Assembly (NCBI GenBank): GCA_944470555.2
Contig: OX104129.1
Coordinates: 51,493,998 to 51,557,997 of the forward strand
DNA: 64,000 nt
Source of the DNA: Heterobilharzia americana
Lineage: Eukaryota > Platyhelminthes > Trematoda > Strigeidida > Schistosomatidae
Reading direction: 5' to 3'
How positions within the stretch are numbered: the stretch's first letter is position 1; each line of letters opens with the position of its first letter. This document shows positions 22,364-36,429 of this stretch, one piece after another. The position numbers and the translations under genes were made by a program. The notes beneath the pieces are model-generated. The model was not told the DNA's origin, made no database searches, and was given only the letters and a program-made list of their open reading frames with translations.

Positions 22364-25127
22364 GTAAGCATTTTCATACATTTGACTACTTTACATAGCA
22401 TTTTCATTTTATTTTATTGTCTACAGCCTTTAAGTATGTGTTACTAAAAGTTTTTAAGCCCCTTTGTTGCCCTGAAAAGTAGAGCGTAGATATAGCTTAT
22501 AGCTTATCATATCTATACACAGAATACAGTTACACGTTTCTGTTTATCACATAGGATTTCAAACGCAAGATAGTGCTCAATCAGCTTCTAGTGCTCTTAC
22601 CTTTTATCTTTTCCTGTTATGCAATACGACATTCGAAATATCTGATACAGGTGTTGGATCATTTCCACAGGTCATGTGTGAAATTAATTTGGCAAATGAA
22701 AGCTGAAAAATAGCTCTTCTTTTCTGTCTGAGTAGTACTTGAAGACAATGTATAGACACGGCACATTAATATGCAATCCACTGAGTTATTAGACTAGTTT
22801 TGGTCGACTGATTACGTCTAATCAAGTACTTGCAAGACTCGTCTTTAGAAGACTAATGGTGCATAAGTTGAAATATGAATGCTTTTCATTAATTAACAGG
22901 AACTGAACTGATTATAAACCAGAGTTCAGTAAATTAAACACTTCTAAATAAGAATGAAACAAGAAGATGAGTTCAGATGTTAAGTTTCCCCAAAGTTTCA
23001 TTTGGAAACGTTATTCACACTACACTGCATGATCTACCTGACAAAATTTGCGGCAGCACTGTAATGATTCAAAACAAGCGAAAATCTGTCTCATTTTTTA
23101 AAATATTTCGGTTCGGTTTAGGTGTGTATCTGGACTTGTCTACAAATATCATGTATATCATCATCCTAATAATAGTCGCTTTCTTCCAAACAATATATAT
23201 GAAACATTATGGAATTTTCAGCAGTCAATTTTTTCACAGATACTTTCCCTGTACAATATTTTTAAAAGAAATAAGTTTTACATCTGAATAGTGTTTATAA
23301 TAATGAAATAAAAGCACTAACTTGAAACGAGTAGCAGGTGTTACGTTAGTGTTTATTCAAAACTTGTGAATGAACACAAAATCATGGTACTGATGGTTCA
23401 CTTAGCCGGTACAAAGATTGTCTTTTGAAGAATTTGTATATCCATTTCCATCCGGTGGAACATTTTAACTAATCTTGGTTCCTTGCTTGGGAAACTAGAG
23501 TTTGAAAACATTTTAAAACAGTGCAAGAGTGCATGATACATTAGGTAGATATACCTAAATGATTAAAACAAACAGGGAAGAATTTAGTGAAATATTGTTG
23601 GTGGAAATGTTTTTGGGTAGCCCATGGTTTAAGCAGGGTGCTTAATCATTAGTTATCATCGTACAGCCTTCTAAGACCCTTCTGTTTGACCAACATAAAG
23701 ATTTTTAATCATAATCGTATATCATCAGTTTCGCTGAGTAACGTAATACTGTCTGCCTTAAAACGGTTGTTTTTGTTTTAACCTACAATTTCAGCTGACG
23801 CTTGAGTTGAAAATATTATTGCCACAGAAATAGTAAGGGAATAAAAGTTTCTCTTTATTGTGTTCAGTGTTTTAACTTCAGTGAAAATGGATTTTCCACT
23901 GTTTCAAAAGTTAAACTGGAGAAAATTAACAGACTGCAATTATTATAGCTCAACAACTATCTGTGTGAGTTCATCCGAAAGCATGAATAGGGGTAGAAAG
24001 AATAATAACTCTATCGGTAAACTTACAAACATAAGAAGTATGATGATAAGATTACATGGAAGGGTGTGAAAACTTCTCCGAGGTTACCGTATAAAGAAGG
24101 GACATCAGAGGCTTTAAGCAGAAATCTCAGTTGGGTTACAGTGAAGGTTTAGCTTACAAAGTGACTCAGCGAAAAAATTCGTCAGTAAAAGAACTTACCA
24201 ACCAAACAAAACAAACCGATCTGGGAAGTTCTACTCAATGATTATGAAGTTAAATGTAAAGGTCAAACAAACTGACTGGAACCAACCAGATAAGCATAAC
24301 TTTGAAGCCTAGCTAAATATAAAATGGTTGGCCATGATAAGACAATCAATCTAAGAAGTAACTCAGCCTTAATTTGTATACTCTCATTCTCAATTACGCA
24401 TGGAATGCAGTGACTTTGGTAGATGAAGATAGATTAATAACTGCAGCTTCGTTCTTCGATTCGACATTTAACACATGTTCTGGGAACGACGTAATACTAA
24501 TTGCAGATATTTGAAAAATGCAATCACAAATCCAACCGGGAAATAAAAAAAAGCTGAACTAAAGAAGTAAGACCAGAAGTTTATTGGGTTGCCCTGGTGT
24601 GATTATAATGAATAAATTGTGCTCTAAACATAATCTAGTATGTAATAAAGCTTCACCATACGATATACTTTATAAACTAACGAAAGTTGAAACATAATCT
24701 ACCTCACTGCTGCTTTAATAATGATAGAGGAAAGGATACACTGATATGATTCAGTATTCTTTTACCTTTGATGTTTAATTATGGACGTTTCAGGCTTTGT
24801 GAAGTCACCAGAGATAACTTCAGGAAGAAGTGGGTCCTCTAAACTTTGATTTCATTTTCTGTTGACATGATGACAAGGTAACAACAAAATATAGCCATGC
24901 AAGTGTTCACAAATATTTCTTTGACATTTGCACTCAAGTGAGGCAAAAATGAGTGGATAGGGCATACAGTGACTGATAAGATTAAACTTTAATCAGGAGT
25001 TACTTCTTACTGACATACTTGTAATTTTCCGCTTTTTTACTGGATAGAGTTGTTTGACCTCTGTTGACATATGGCTTCTGTGCGGATGCCTCAATATTGC
25101 CTGAATATTAATTATGGCAGTTCGGTC

Positions 25128-25222
25128 GATTATGGCTAGCAGAGTAATCCAGGACGCACGCTCCGTCCTATTTGGGACTCGTCAGCTGGGTGGACCTCAA
25201 TGCCTCCGTTCCTCCGTGACAT
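25128..25222 (-). repeat. Sm-alpha-like SINE fragment, leftward copy
   Basis: The plus strand starts TATGGCTAGCAGAGTAATCC, the reversed 3' end of the Sm-alpha hammerhead repeat. The copy continues through the hammerhead to a region corresponding to the spacer after box B, and appears cut there. Its head is missing. It abuts the rightward copy that begins near 25222, so the two diverge from a common centre. Confidence 0.8.
25147..25191 (-). ncRNA. Hammerhead ribozyme motif (core damaged)
   Basis: Read on the minus strand: stem I strand ACCCAG, core CTGACGA (25185-25179), an intact stem II hairpin GTCCCAAATAGGAC (25178-25165), GGAG where GAAA is required (25164-25161), then the GTC cleavage triplet (25155-25153) and CTGGAT. 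Stem I has one mismatch. Because the second core block is changed from GAAA to GGAG, self-cleavage is unlikely. Confidence 0.85.
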
Positions 25223-25372
25223 ATTGGATAACGCCTTGGCGTTTGAGGCGATGACTACAAGGTTCTAGTCTCAGTGGGAACAGCATCACTCACTGGGCTG
25301 CTGGTACATCCGGCTGACGAGTCCCAAATGGACCGAAACGCGTGTCCTGGATTCCTGTACTAGCCACATCCA
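25222..25372 (+). repeat. Sm-alpha-like SINE, rightward copy
   Basis: It begins ATATTGGATAACGCCTTGGC and GTTTGAGGCGATGACTACAA, a tRNA-like head, then GGTTCTAGTCTCAGTG as a diverged box B. A hammerhead at 25308-25352 and the 3' flank TCCTGTACTAGCCAC follow. This head-then-ribozyme order is the standard layout of Sm-alpha, a schistosome SINE presumably transcribed by RNA polymerase III. It is the best preserved copy in the window. Confidence 0.85.
25308..25352 (+). ncRNA. Hammerhead ribozyme, near-intact
   Basis: Stem I strand ATCCGG (25308-25313) pairs with CTGGAT (25347-25352) using one G-U pair. The core CTGACGA (25314-25320) is intact. Stem II is GTCC (25321-25324) with GGAC (25330-25333) around a CAAAT loop. 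One extra C (25334) separates stem II from the second core block GAAA (25335-25338). Stem III is the very short AC/GT with a four-base loop, as in Sm-alpha. The cleavage triplet GTC ends at 25346. The extra C may lower activity; everything else required is present. Confidence 0.85.
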
Positions 25373-28300
25373 AACAACTTATTGAGGATTGTCTAGGGAG
25401 AAACTGAAGAGGATGAAAGAAATAATCATTTTAATGTGACGTCATCCTAAAGATTCAGTCAAAGCATCATTCATTGGAGTGCAGTTTCCTTGTCCGAATA
25501 ATTTAATCGGATGTAAGTATACTTCACGGCATGTATGTGGGTTTGGGATTCCAGTGAAGAGATATGAAATTTCTGATATTTGGAAATGTTTTGATAAACT
25601 GCTAATGTCAATATTTTTCTGTTTGCTAACTAACACTGTTTGACTCTTCCATACTACTTGAAAAATGTTTTATTATCTTTTTATTATGCTATGCATAAAG
25701 TCAGTGTCATCGATGTTTAAATGATATGCAAATAAGTTGACTGTGGCCAAAGCCGACGAAACAGATCACTCAGATTCTATGGAATCACCTTCTTCACTTA
25801 ACACTTAGATGTGTCTGTCTATCTATCAGCAACCGTAGATGGCTATCGATAAATGACTGGTGTAGCAAGAACCAGACAGGAATACAACTAAATATACATT
25901 ATTGATAATAAATCGGTTATTATCCATATCCTTTTGCATGACTTTACTTTCCCAAATGTTGCAAACTTTTCACATACAGCATATAAAACGTATGACTACA
26001 CATATAATTGCAGTAAATTACTAGATATTTCTGCAGAAGTTGTACATGAAGTCAAAAAAATACAACTTATTATCAAAGTGTAATGTATTTGTGATTTCAT
26101 GCAACCAGTCGACTTCAGGATTACTGGTCCTTAATAGAAGTACTAACTCAAACAAACACTGGTAAGGACTAATCCCCAGGGTTCACTATTATTAGGAGAG
26201 TATTACTTTCGATTCTACTTGGTCTAAAACCTAGGTCTGGGGCTTCTTGTCGGTTGCCTTTAAACAACTAACATTCATTTCTTGCCACTTAACGAATGTC
26301 CAACAATCTGTATCACTAGGTTTTGTTTTCCAAATAAGTGTCAGTTTGTCGCAGACTAAAAAAACTCCTAACTAGTCTATATTTTAATTGCCAGAATAAA
26401 TGATGTTTGAATGCTACAGGTTCTTCGGAATTCCCTTTACCTCAGAGCATCAAAATGAAGCAAAAACTAACAGTGTTTCTCTTTAGAATGTCAACATTGG
26501 CGTATCTGCATTTTCATGTTTTGAGATAGTTATTCAACTGATGGTAAAAACAAAAAAAAGCTTTCACAAAGAGATTCAGGAAGCAGTTATTCAACGGAGC
26601 TTGTTGGTGACATACTGTTAAGCAGTCAACTGGTTCGCATTTACCAGATAATAATCTAAAGGCTCTGACTCATCAAAACACTTTGTGGTCACTATTGAGT
26701 TGTCGATATAGTTGTTAACTCGCTGGTTCTCAGCACTGACCGCTTCTTAAGTAATATTCGCCAGTATAGAAAGTTCCTCATGATCAAGATAGGTCACTGG
26801 TAAATTCTGCATCTCTGACAATTAGCAAGGCTATTTGAAATCATCCAACAGGCACTAGTTTCTTCATAGCTTTCGATAACCTTTGCCAATGAGTGCTACC
26901 ACCCACGAAACCTACGTCAGGTGGGGATTCTTGCACTCTGACTCCTAACCCTGAAATACTCATAAGTACCAGTGATGTATTTACTCCCTTTCACTTATTT
27001 AGTTGTACTGATATACTGTGCAGCATTAATTTTGTGGATTTAAATATACAGCATTTGACCACTGGCTTCTGAACTGTTATGGTGTTCATATCCCATTTAA
27101 TTGCTTTAGTTGAATTTGATTTCTTCAAATATCATTGGTTGGATTCATTAAGTTTGTATACGTAAAGCAACTTTATATAACCAGCTTATTATTTTTATTT
27201 TAAAGGAGCAAGGGTGGATCAGTTTTACCATATTTTTCTGTTCATCTCAAATGATGTAGGAATTTTTATTGCATTTTTCCTCTTTTACAAAAATACCAAG
27301 TCTTTTGAATTCTATGAGTTAACGCTAGTTAACTTGCATACACAGAATCATTCCCCTGTGTTATAAAGTGTTTGTGCACAGCACAGCTCGCACATGCTTA
27401 TTCTTGTGAATTCTCCACCTCGTGTCTTCTTCGTTTCTTGAACTTCACTTAACAGAGATATCTTTAATACTGGTAGTTTAGGTCAACATGCTATTTGTCC
27501 ACTTGCATGTAACATACATGTTTACATCCATCTTCGATATCTTCAAATGGTCAGGTTTTCTTTCTACTAAAAAAGCTATGGTACATACTGTATGGATGCT
27601 GTGAACACAGCTTTTAATTCAGTCAAATAAGTCTACTTTTGGTTCTAAAGCTATTTATAGGATATCTCCTTTGTTGACAAAAGTTCAATGCAGATAAAAG
27701 AGTTCAGTACAGATAAGAGGTAAACAGAAGCTGACAGAATGACATTTTGTAATTTATTTTAATCATGTCACCTTTCTGATTGAGTACAGTGACGTTAACA
27801 AAAATCCAAACAACAATATATTACCGACAGAAAAAGAGTTTATAGTTATCTTCTTGACCACGAAGTAATCATCTTCATGATAATTACCTGTTTGCCATTG
27901 TTTATATATCTTCTGTTTCCCTTCTTAGCCTACGCTATATGATTTACTGGTAGGCATACCTGTAATAACTAATCTTGTTACTAATATTAGTAGTAGTATC
28001 TTAACGTTGACTGTAGCATGGCATGTACATTTATTGCTTCTCCTCATTCTGCTTAAATTCACAAAGTGGTTCCAGTTAGCCGCATGGTTTGTGGAGGTTG
28101 TTATGAAGTGAAGAGGAAGCTGGTACTTTATTGCATGCTAACAGTCTTTGTAAATAAATGCCATATAATTGCTATGTAGGATGACAAGTTACAAGTGCTA
28201 ACCGGCTGAACGTCTCTATAAACCAGGGTTCGCATAACATTTGATAACCTCTGTTATAAGATATTTTGACTGTTTAAACCTCTAACTTGTTCATGAATCT

Positions 28301-30509
28301 GATGTTTCGACAAGCAGGTAACAAACAGCTATCACTGTAACTTATTTTAAAACTGTGTCATTCACAAGACAGTTTCATGGAAATACAGCATGAATTACTC
28401 TTATATGCCTTGGTTTGTTTATTCTGCATTCTACTCAGGTGTGGAACATATTTTCATCTTTCCTTCATTATTTCCATTTTGATAGTTAGTAACTGAAATT
28501 TGTTGCGCTTGTGCTTGTTAGAGCGAAATGCACATATGTATGTAGAGATTATATCTATCTTATACATAAATATTGTGGGATATTCTGATGGGCTGATCCC
28601 CGGTCGCGGGTATACCGTGACGGATAAATAATGCAGTCTGACCGTGATAGCGCAATTCAGTATCATTTAAACACACCACTGTGCTGATGAATCGTTATGT
28701 TTTTACTATTAAAATCACCTTAACAATGGCGATTGATGAAAATAGTGTCAAATGTTCAACTATCCTATTTCTGTTTCTTTATTGACATTTAAAAAGTCTC
28801 AGCTCCAAAAATGTGGGCAAAATGGGAAGATCATTTTGATAAATCGATGGAAAAAGAGGCCCAATAAAATAAGTGGCTTTCTAGTGTAAATCAAAAAAAT
28901 ATGTAACTATCCTGACTTTTATGTGTTTATGTTATTACACAGATAAGATTTACATTACAGAATATGATTTGTCTGTAAGTAATTCCTAGCAAACATGTGT
29001 CGATAAAAAAATGAAACAGGCTATGACATATGTTGTTTGGGTGAATACACCATTACCTAAACATTGTCGCACACAGTGTTTGCAAAATTATTAATGCTTA
29101 GGCATCAGCTGAACATCTAGACTTCATATAGCTGAAAATTGACACAGTTCCAGAATAATTGAAATCCTCGTTATTATTTTAACAATACATGAACACGTGA
29201 TTGAAATCACTATCAAAATGAGTGGCTAAATGATTTCGGCCTTCATATTTCTTCTCCATAGTCTTAAAAAGGATAACCTTTATATGTACTAAATTCTGAA
29301 ACACTACATTATACAAATTGTGTTTTGTTGGTAGATTAAACATAATACACAAAATTCTAGTTCATACTAAGCAGACATTTAAGACCCTTGAGGTTTTTCA
29401 TACAATCCAACTTCAGCCAAAACTGCTTCACCAGGCAGACGGTAACTGGGTTTATGTAATGCATGTGATACTTACCTGAGTTGATGAGGGTTTGCGGCAT
29501 TATTAAATGAATCTCTTATTTTGTCAAGAATCTATGCCTGACTTACAAGTCCATAACTTGCTGTTTGCACGACATGACCAATGCTATGAAGACAGTAGTG
29601 GGCGAACATCTAAAGTTTTTCCATATTTTCTTTATTAAGTGACCATTTACATCGCCACCAGACAGTAGGACACAGAGAACCGCTGTGCAGTACATTCAAT
29701 CTTCAGTAGTCATAAAGGAATCAAAAGTGATCCTTGAAAGCACTTAACATGATGTAAAATGTATCGATGATTAGACATTTCTGGGAAAATCAAATCGCAA
29801 ACAGGGAATAATGGCCGTCAGAATACCAAACTAACCTTCCTTTTTCCTAATAAGTACACGACACTTTCTTATAACCTACTTTTGTGGTGGCAGCTAACAT
29901 TTATATGATCATGGCAAGTAATATTTTTCACACGTCTACTAAGATGAATAACAGTTTTGCAAAAGGAGGAAAGAAAAATTAATTTGTAGTTATATATTCT
30001 ATCACAATGATAAATTTTACTTTTGAAGCATGTTTTTACCTGATACGGTAAGTAATGATTGATAAACTTCGGGATCAAAATTTGACCTGATAAAGTTGAA
30101 TAAGTTGGTCATCGGGTAGATGGACTATCAATGAAATTTATTTTTTAAATCTCAATGAAGATTTTACAAATATATTTCATTTACTATTATATTTTTTTTA
30201 CCGTTGTAAATTCAAAATAATATGTCATTGAAAAGTGATGAGTTAAACAAGTTGGTAAGTCACAACAGAACTCGTTAGTTGTCTATACTATGTGCTTGGT
30301 CATATATGCAATCGCTTTAATGAGTCAAAGAAAAGATTATATGAAACTTGACCACGTATATTTTATGACCACTCAAAACTAGTCATAAGGTAGATATTGT
30401 AAAAACTTTAATGGCCGATCAGTTCGAAAAATAACTAGTCCTAATATAATACTGCACTTGTTGCACAAGGAGTGACCATTGCAGCTATGGAGGCTATATT
30501 AGTCTATTA

Positions 30510-30660
30510 AGAGGCGCTTCCTCGTTTAAAGCCATGAATGCTGGGTTCTCGTTTCATTGAGAAAACAGTCTTTCACTGGAATACAAGTGCATCCCGTTGA
30601 CAAGTCCCAGATAAAATGGAACATGGCCTTCAGAGTCACTCAAATTCTAATGAACTGCAA
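30510..30660 (+). repeat. Decayed Sm-alpha-like SINE
   Basis: GGCGCTTCCTCGTTTAAAGC and GCTGGGTTCTCGTTTC resemble the head and box B. ATCCCGTTGACAAGTCCCAG and ATAAAATGGAACATGGCC lie where the hammerhead core and stem II should be. All core blocks carry changes. Confidence 0.55.
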
Positions 30661-33599
30661 CCAAAGGGTTTTCAATTTTTGCATAGTGTGGTTGCTTAAA
30701 TTGTTGACTAACTGGCATGTAAACATTGACTAGTGCAGCTATATTCAGACATCCAGGCAATTACTAAATAATAGTTACCTGAGTGTTAATTATAGTATTA
30801 GTATCAATTTCTGGGAGTAGCACTTTCTAGTTAGTGTTTTGCGACACAAAATCGACAACGGGAATTTCGGTTTAATTCCGCAGGTGGTGAATTAAAATGT
30901 GTCGATTTCAGCTGAAGACATGAAGCCTGTTTTTCAAAGAAGCGAACTTTTTATCCAGTTATAGTTACACTTTGTCAGTAATATTCAATGGAATAAGTCA
31001 TAGCAATGGAGCACTGAGTTTCTTGAGTATTTCTATGATGCAATCACAATGCAGCTCATGAATTTGTAGCTAAAGTTAGAGAGAACAGCATAACTGATAA
31101 TCTGACTCATCTAATGACTGCGGAAAATCTCACTTCTGATGAGTTAAATACAAGATTACAGTTAATGATGCGTAATTTGAAAATCGATTTGACCTCGAAT
31201 TCTAGTATTCTAAGTACAGTGTTTTTGTCTTCATTTAGTCATACATCAACTCTATGGGAAAGTTACTTGTTGGTAATAAGCGTGTGCCATCCTATTCACC
31301 ATTTTCAAGTTGCTCATCCCAGTTCCCGTACATAAAAGTTCTTAACGACAGATGAAGGAGGTAAAAGTATTATTGCCTCCTTATTTAGAATGAATAAAGT
31401 AATGAAAGACTACGATTTTTATTTTGTTCACCAGAATTTAATCTACGAGTTAGGAACTGGTAATGGATGTAGCAAAAGAAAACTGAGCTTCCAAAATCGA
31501 TTATTCATTGCAAACATCATACAAAGATAGTAGATTATTTCATGTGAGAGATTAAACCATGATATAGTACACTAATACATACACATATAATACAAAGTGA
31601 GGAATCGATTGGGACGTAGCATCATAGAGGTGAACAGTTTCTGGAAAACTAAATGAATATGTGAAATGGTTTAGCGGGAATGTTCAGATTCTCGACAAAG
31701 ACTGAACAGATCAAAGAAAAACTGCGGCATCCACATAAGAAGGGCTAGTAAAAGCATAAAAGTCACAGTTATAGTGTGTATAGTAACAAGAGTATTCTGT
31801 CACGAGTAAACGTTTAAATTGTAACTGTTAAAGTAATAATAATGAAGGTGTTTGAATGAGTTACAGCATGAAGTGCAATAATAGTATTATTCCGAAGAAA
31901 ATAGATAAGTAAGAGTGAGTGTTATAGCATCTTGCAAATACGTTTGGGAGATTTCAAATGTATACTATTTGCTAAAGTGCAAATAAGTTTATAATAATAA
32001 ATCTAACTACTCAATCTCCTCGAATTGTAAGTAATTTGCTGTTCGGCATTCCGCGGAATATGATAAAGTAACTTGATGGGACTACTATCAGTCGCATAAT
32101 CTATTCAATATCTCATAATGCAGCTTTGTAACACTTTCATTTCTATGCTCCCCAACCATTTAGATGAAAGCTGAATCATATGGGATGTAGAATCGTTTAC
32201 GTAAAACTTATTTATTTGCTTCTTTAGATATATTCAGACTGAGATGCACTCTTCAACGAGTTGAAGACTGAAATTCTGCAGAGTATCAGACCACCATTTT
32301 CTGATTAAAATCAAAAATTCACAAAATCCTGCTTCTTTTTAGATATTTTAAACTGTGCTGCAGGCCTAAGATAAGTAGAATAACTAACAGTAGTATTCCT
32401 AATAGCTATAGCAGCATCGGCATTAGTATTAGTTAGTTAACTAGTGTTGCAGATGTGTAAATTGTGAATTCGTTCGGTTCCATTGAATACCCACTTGTAA
32501 CAGTAACAATTTGGAGTCGATGTCTCACAATATCACTAATATTAATGAAAGTCTGACTGTTATGATGCCCGAAAATCTCGTTAATCCATATTCTAGAATA
32601 ATTCCATATCTATAAAGTTATTAATTCAGTGAAAGGCCTATTGTTCGTACTCTGTCTATGCCAAAATCCAAGCAAGTTAACGAATGCCTGTTTGTACACA
32701 ATAAAGATAAGATTTCTGCTACAACATAAATGACGTTCTACTTGGAATATTTCAAAGGCTTACTTCAATCTTTTTCAAAATACATTTTCCCTCCTAAGTT
32801 GTAAAGTAGTACGGCCGAAGTAAAGAAAGGTGTCGTCCTGAAATGTCTTCATGTCAAAAGGCATTCCCCATTTATTTGTTTCTCTTAATGCATAGAAGTC
32901 AATGGAATGTTCTACATGTACTTTAACTTGTATTAATGTTGTCGCTTGTATTATCGCGTCGTTGCTTAGACCGCATTGATCGGTCCTGAATTCCGCTGCT
33001 AACCACTGTCCGTCATTAATACTTAAATTTTATTGTTTAAAATCAGTGAGAAAAATTGATGAACCTCATCACCTATCCAGAAGAGAAGAACAAGTATTCA
33101 GTCACTCATGGATTTTTAACTGAATAAGCTTGTATACTAGATCTTTATTGAAATTAACCCAGTTAAGAATGTTAGGTACTTAAGTGATTTCAGATAACAG
33201 TATTTATAAACGTTTTCGGGGTAACTAAATAAAGCAGAAAAACTTAGGTAAATAAAATGGTTTCGATCTGGTGTTGACATGGGCCTGAAGACCATTAAAC
33301 ATTGAGAAGAAATGTATAACTGTTTCATACTGATTTATAACTCCTTGGTAGTGTAGGCCTACTACCCCATGAATACTACAACGAAAAACCATCACATCTC
33401 ACGGTCAGTGGTTCATTACCATGTTATTGGGTTACAGTAAAGTACTGAGCTACCTTCAGATTTTGTCGGTTGGTGATATATCAAGGCCACTGTTCAGTGT
33501 CACATCTGTCTTGTGACTTGACTAACCAAATAAGTTAAGGCTTCTCTATAGAATGTCGAAAAATATATTACAAAGCAATTAACTAGTGAGTACTGGGTA

Positions 33600-33725
33600 G
33601 GTATTCAAGTTGTGTGTCTGTGAGAAGCTATGGTCTACCACATAATCTGTCCCTGCGTCATGGCCACACCATACTGGTAAGTCCCAGATTGGAACGAAAC
33701 GACTTCCAAACGGTTCTAAGTTTTC
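33600..33725 (+). repeat. Decayed SINE with hammerhead-like segment
   Basis: At 33674-33709 the order CTGGTAA, GTCCC, a short loop, GGAA, CGAAAC, then ACTTCC parallels the Sm-alpha hammerhead. The GAAAC block is kept, but the CUGANGA block reads CTGGTAA. The upstream part (GAAGCTATGGTCTACCACAT) may be a diverged head. Confidence 0.5.
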
Positions 33726-35649
33726 ACTAGTTTTAAAAACGACTTGAGCTCATGAATAAAACAAATTAGAAATCACACGATCCTCACAGACTACGAATTA
33801 GGTAGATAATATGTGTACTTATTTTTGCTTTTGTAAGCACACGTTCTTGCTTGAACTGATGATGCTACTAATGCATCATTGCAAAGTCAAAACAAAGTGC
33901 AAAGCAAAAAATAATTAGCCTGTTTGTTTGAAAGTAGGCTAAATCATGCGAATAATATGCAAGAACAACCCTAGCGAAATACAGAATAGATATCCCATAT
34001 CAATAAAAACAAATATCCTAAAAAAGATGAATATCAGAAAACGGCTTTTGTGTGGAGAATACTGTTTTCAGCTAAATGCGTATCATGTTTTACCATAATA
34101 TATATGCAGCTTTACACAGATAAAACCGTGAACCATTCATGGTCGTTTGCAGTTTAGTTGTGAATGACTTTGTCTCGACATTTTATGATAATACTAATAA
34201 TAATGCTAATAATCAGAGAGAGCTAATACGAAAGCAGTCATAAAACAAGTGGTGATAAGAACGTTTGAATAGCATATGAATATAAAGACTTATATAATCA
34301 GATTAGGTCAAAGACTTGAAAAAAACAAAAAGACGAAGAAGTGCACATTAAAAAACTGATCGAATATTAACGGTTAATCACAAGTGGGTAAATATCAAGA
34401 TGAAAGTAAAAATAATTTTACCAGTAAATTTGTTTATTAGGACTTTCTTGGTCGGGATCGACATAAAAGATATACAAATGTTTCGGAACAAAACTTTTAA
34501 ATTAATAAGCTTGAACTCCTACAGTTTCAAGCAGGTGAAAAAAAGGAGTCTTAACATCATATATGATTCATAACATTCGTTTGTGAACATTACCTAGGTA
34601 ATCAGAGGAAAATAGGCTTCGGAATAATTACCAGAGAAAAAAGAAATGCGGGGTAATCTGTAAGCCCACGTACGACTCATTTCAATGAACATGGAGTAGG
34701 ACACTAAAGTTGTATGGTCAACATCAAGCGAAAAAATAGACTTACTCTTCACCCAATTTTAGACATGAATAATTTTCTATTCAATGGAGTATTCTCACAT
34801 TAATTTTATGTAGTAACGTGTTTATGTTCCGCAGTAATTAGCAGAACCAAGGATATGTATCATTAAATTGGTCTGAGAAACCTGTATGCAGTAAACTGGT
34901 GTTCCACCTAGAACCTGGATGCTTGACCCATTTTTTAGAACACAAAAGTACTAGTAACAAATAAATTAAAACAAATATGCTAGAAAGGAAGGGCCCAAAG
35001 AGGCCCTTAAAAGAATGGGTACAATGCAATTGCAGTAATTAATTAGCTTTCATTTCACATATTCTCTTTATGGATATCAAAACCCATTTCAGAATTTATG
35101 GTTTGAAGAAAATTGGACATTGGATAAATGATATTAGTTATTTTGGTATTTGCATTTCCTGACGCATAATTTCAAAATATTTACATGCAACTGTAGGATC
35201 CACATAAGTTACTGAAAAGAATATTTTCTGTTCACTCAATATAATTTTTCTAAACTGACATTTCTCTATTTAATGATAGTAGTTATAGCCAACCGCAATT
35301 TACAATATCCAAGATTACGTATAATAACTTCATAAGTCTCCTACTGGATGGATGATTTAGCGTTGTCAAATTGTTAAACAAAGATGACGTATTTAATTTA
35401 TGTGTCACGGGTTTGACCACTTTCAGAAGAGCAAACAATTAAAACAAATATCCAGATTTCGATTCATTACACCCTGTAATCTATCGCCTACAGTCTTTTA
35501 AGAAGAGCAGATACTCTCTTTATTATCATTATTTTCCCCTTGTGTTCCTAGTGGAACATAAGGCTTCAGTAGCAAGTCACCATTTCACTTTCTTCTCTCC
35601 AGTCTTTTCAACCTGGTTCCACGAATGCCCACAAGCTCTCATTTCTTCC

Positions 35650-36232
35650 TCACATGGTATCCTCCATGTCACCGTCGCCTCGAACGCTCAACTCGTCGTT
35701 TTCCCTTTGGGTTCCACTCAAGGGCTTGGACTGGCGCATGATGTCCCCAGTCGGCTTTCCCAGTATATGCCCGATCCATCTCCACTTTCTACTGCATATT
35801 TGTTGGGCTACAGGTTGTTGGTTGGTTCGTTGCCAGAGTTCCTTGTTACTTATTCTTGTTATTCTGGTCATCTGATCTTCAGCGTCGAGTGAGAGTAGGT
35901 GGCAGCTGTCGATGAATATCTGTAGTCTGTTGGAAATGCTTTTCTTGACGCGCCAAGTTTCTGAACCATATAAAAGCACTAACTTGACGTTGGTGTTGAA
36001 AATTTGGATCTTGTTCACGCTTTGTGCTGAGTGCAGTAGATCTCCACACTGATTTCAGACTAATGAAGGCCTGTCTTGCTGTCTTTTTGATCCTGGCTTT
36101 GACATCCTCATCTGTGCCTGTGCCACCTGTGGTTGAAACGATGCTGCCTAGTTGGTTTCTCCCGTTGGTGGTGATTGGCGCTTGTTGTTGTTGGTTAGGC
36201 ATTTTCATCACCTCCGTCTTCTCTACGTTCAC
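35650..36232 (-). pseudogene. RT thumb and C-terminal tail of RTE-like element
   Basis: In two overlapping frames: GSIVSTTGGTGTDEDVKARI with RQAFISLKSVWRS (35879-36232), then QIFNTNVKLVLLYGSETWRV, SNKELWQRTNQQPV and RKWRWIGHILGKPTGD (35650-36018). This VLLYGSETW ... RKWRWIGH pattern is the usual end of the protein in RTE-like elements of flukes. A frameshift joins the two parts near 36010. Confidence 0.88.
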
Positions 36233-36326
36233 CTGAAGGAAGTCCCGTCTTCCTTCGCTGCCTCGCCTCTTCTGCCAACTTGTTAGTTTTCGCCTGTAGG
36301 TGTTTGAGTTTGTGCGGTATTAGACA

Positions 36327-36341
36327 CAAATCATCGGTTAA
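36327..36341 (-). pseudogene. RT catalytic box reads LTDDL
   Basis: The minus strand encodes DLDLTDDLCL. The two catalytic aspartates of the usual xADD box are kept but the alanine is threonine. The surrounding frame is broken, so the copy is inactive regardless. Confidence 0.8.
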
Positions 36342-36429
36342 ATCCAAGTCTTCCTATGTCTTTTCAGCGGTTCAGCCAGCGTATGCTCCTTTTCTGGCTC
36401 CTCTTGGTTCGCTCCATGACCCAGTCCAG

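Noticed and set aside
31114..31335. Plus-strand frame with MTAENLTSDELNTRLQL, partly echoed near 32545-32580 (MPENLVNPY)
   Set aside because: The echo is only a few residues, and I cannot link either to a retroelement gag or an exon.
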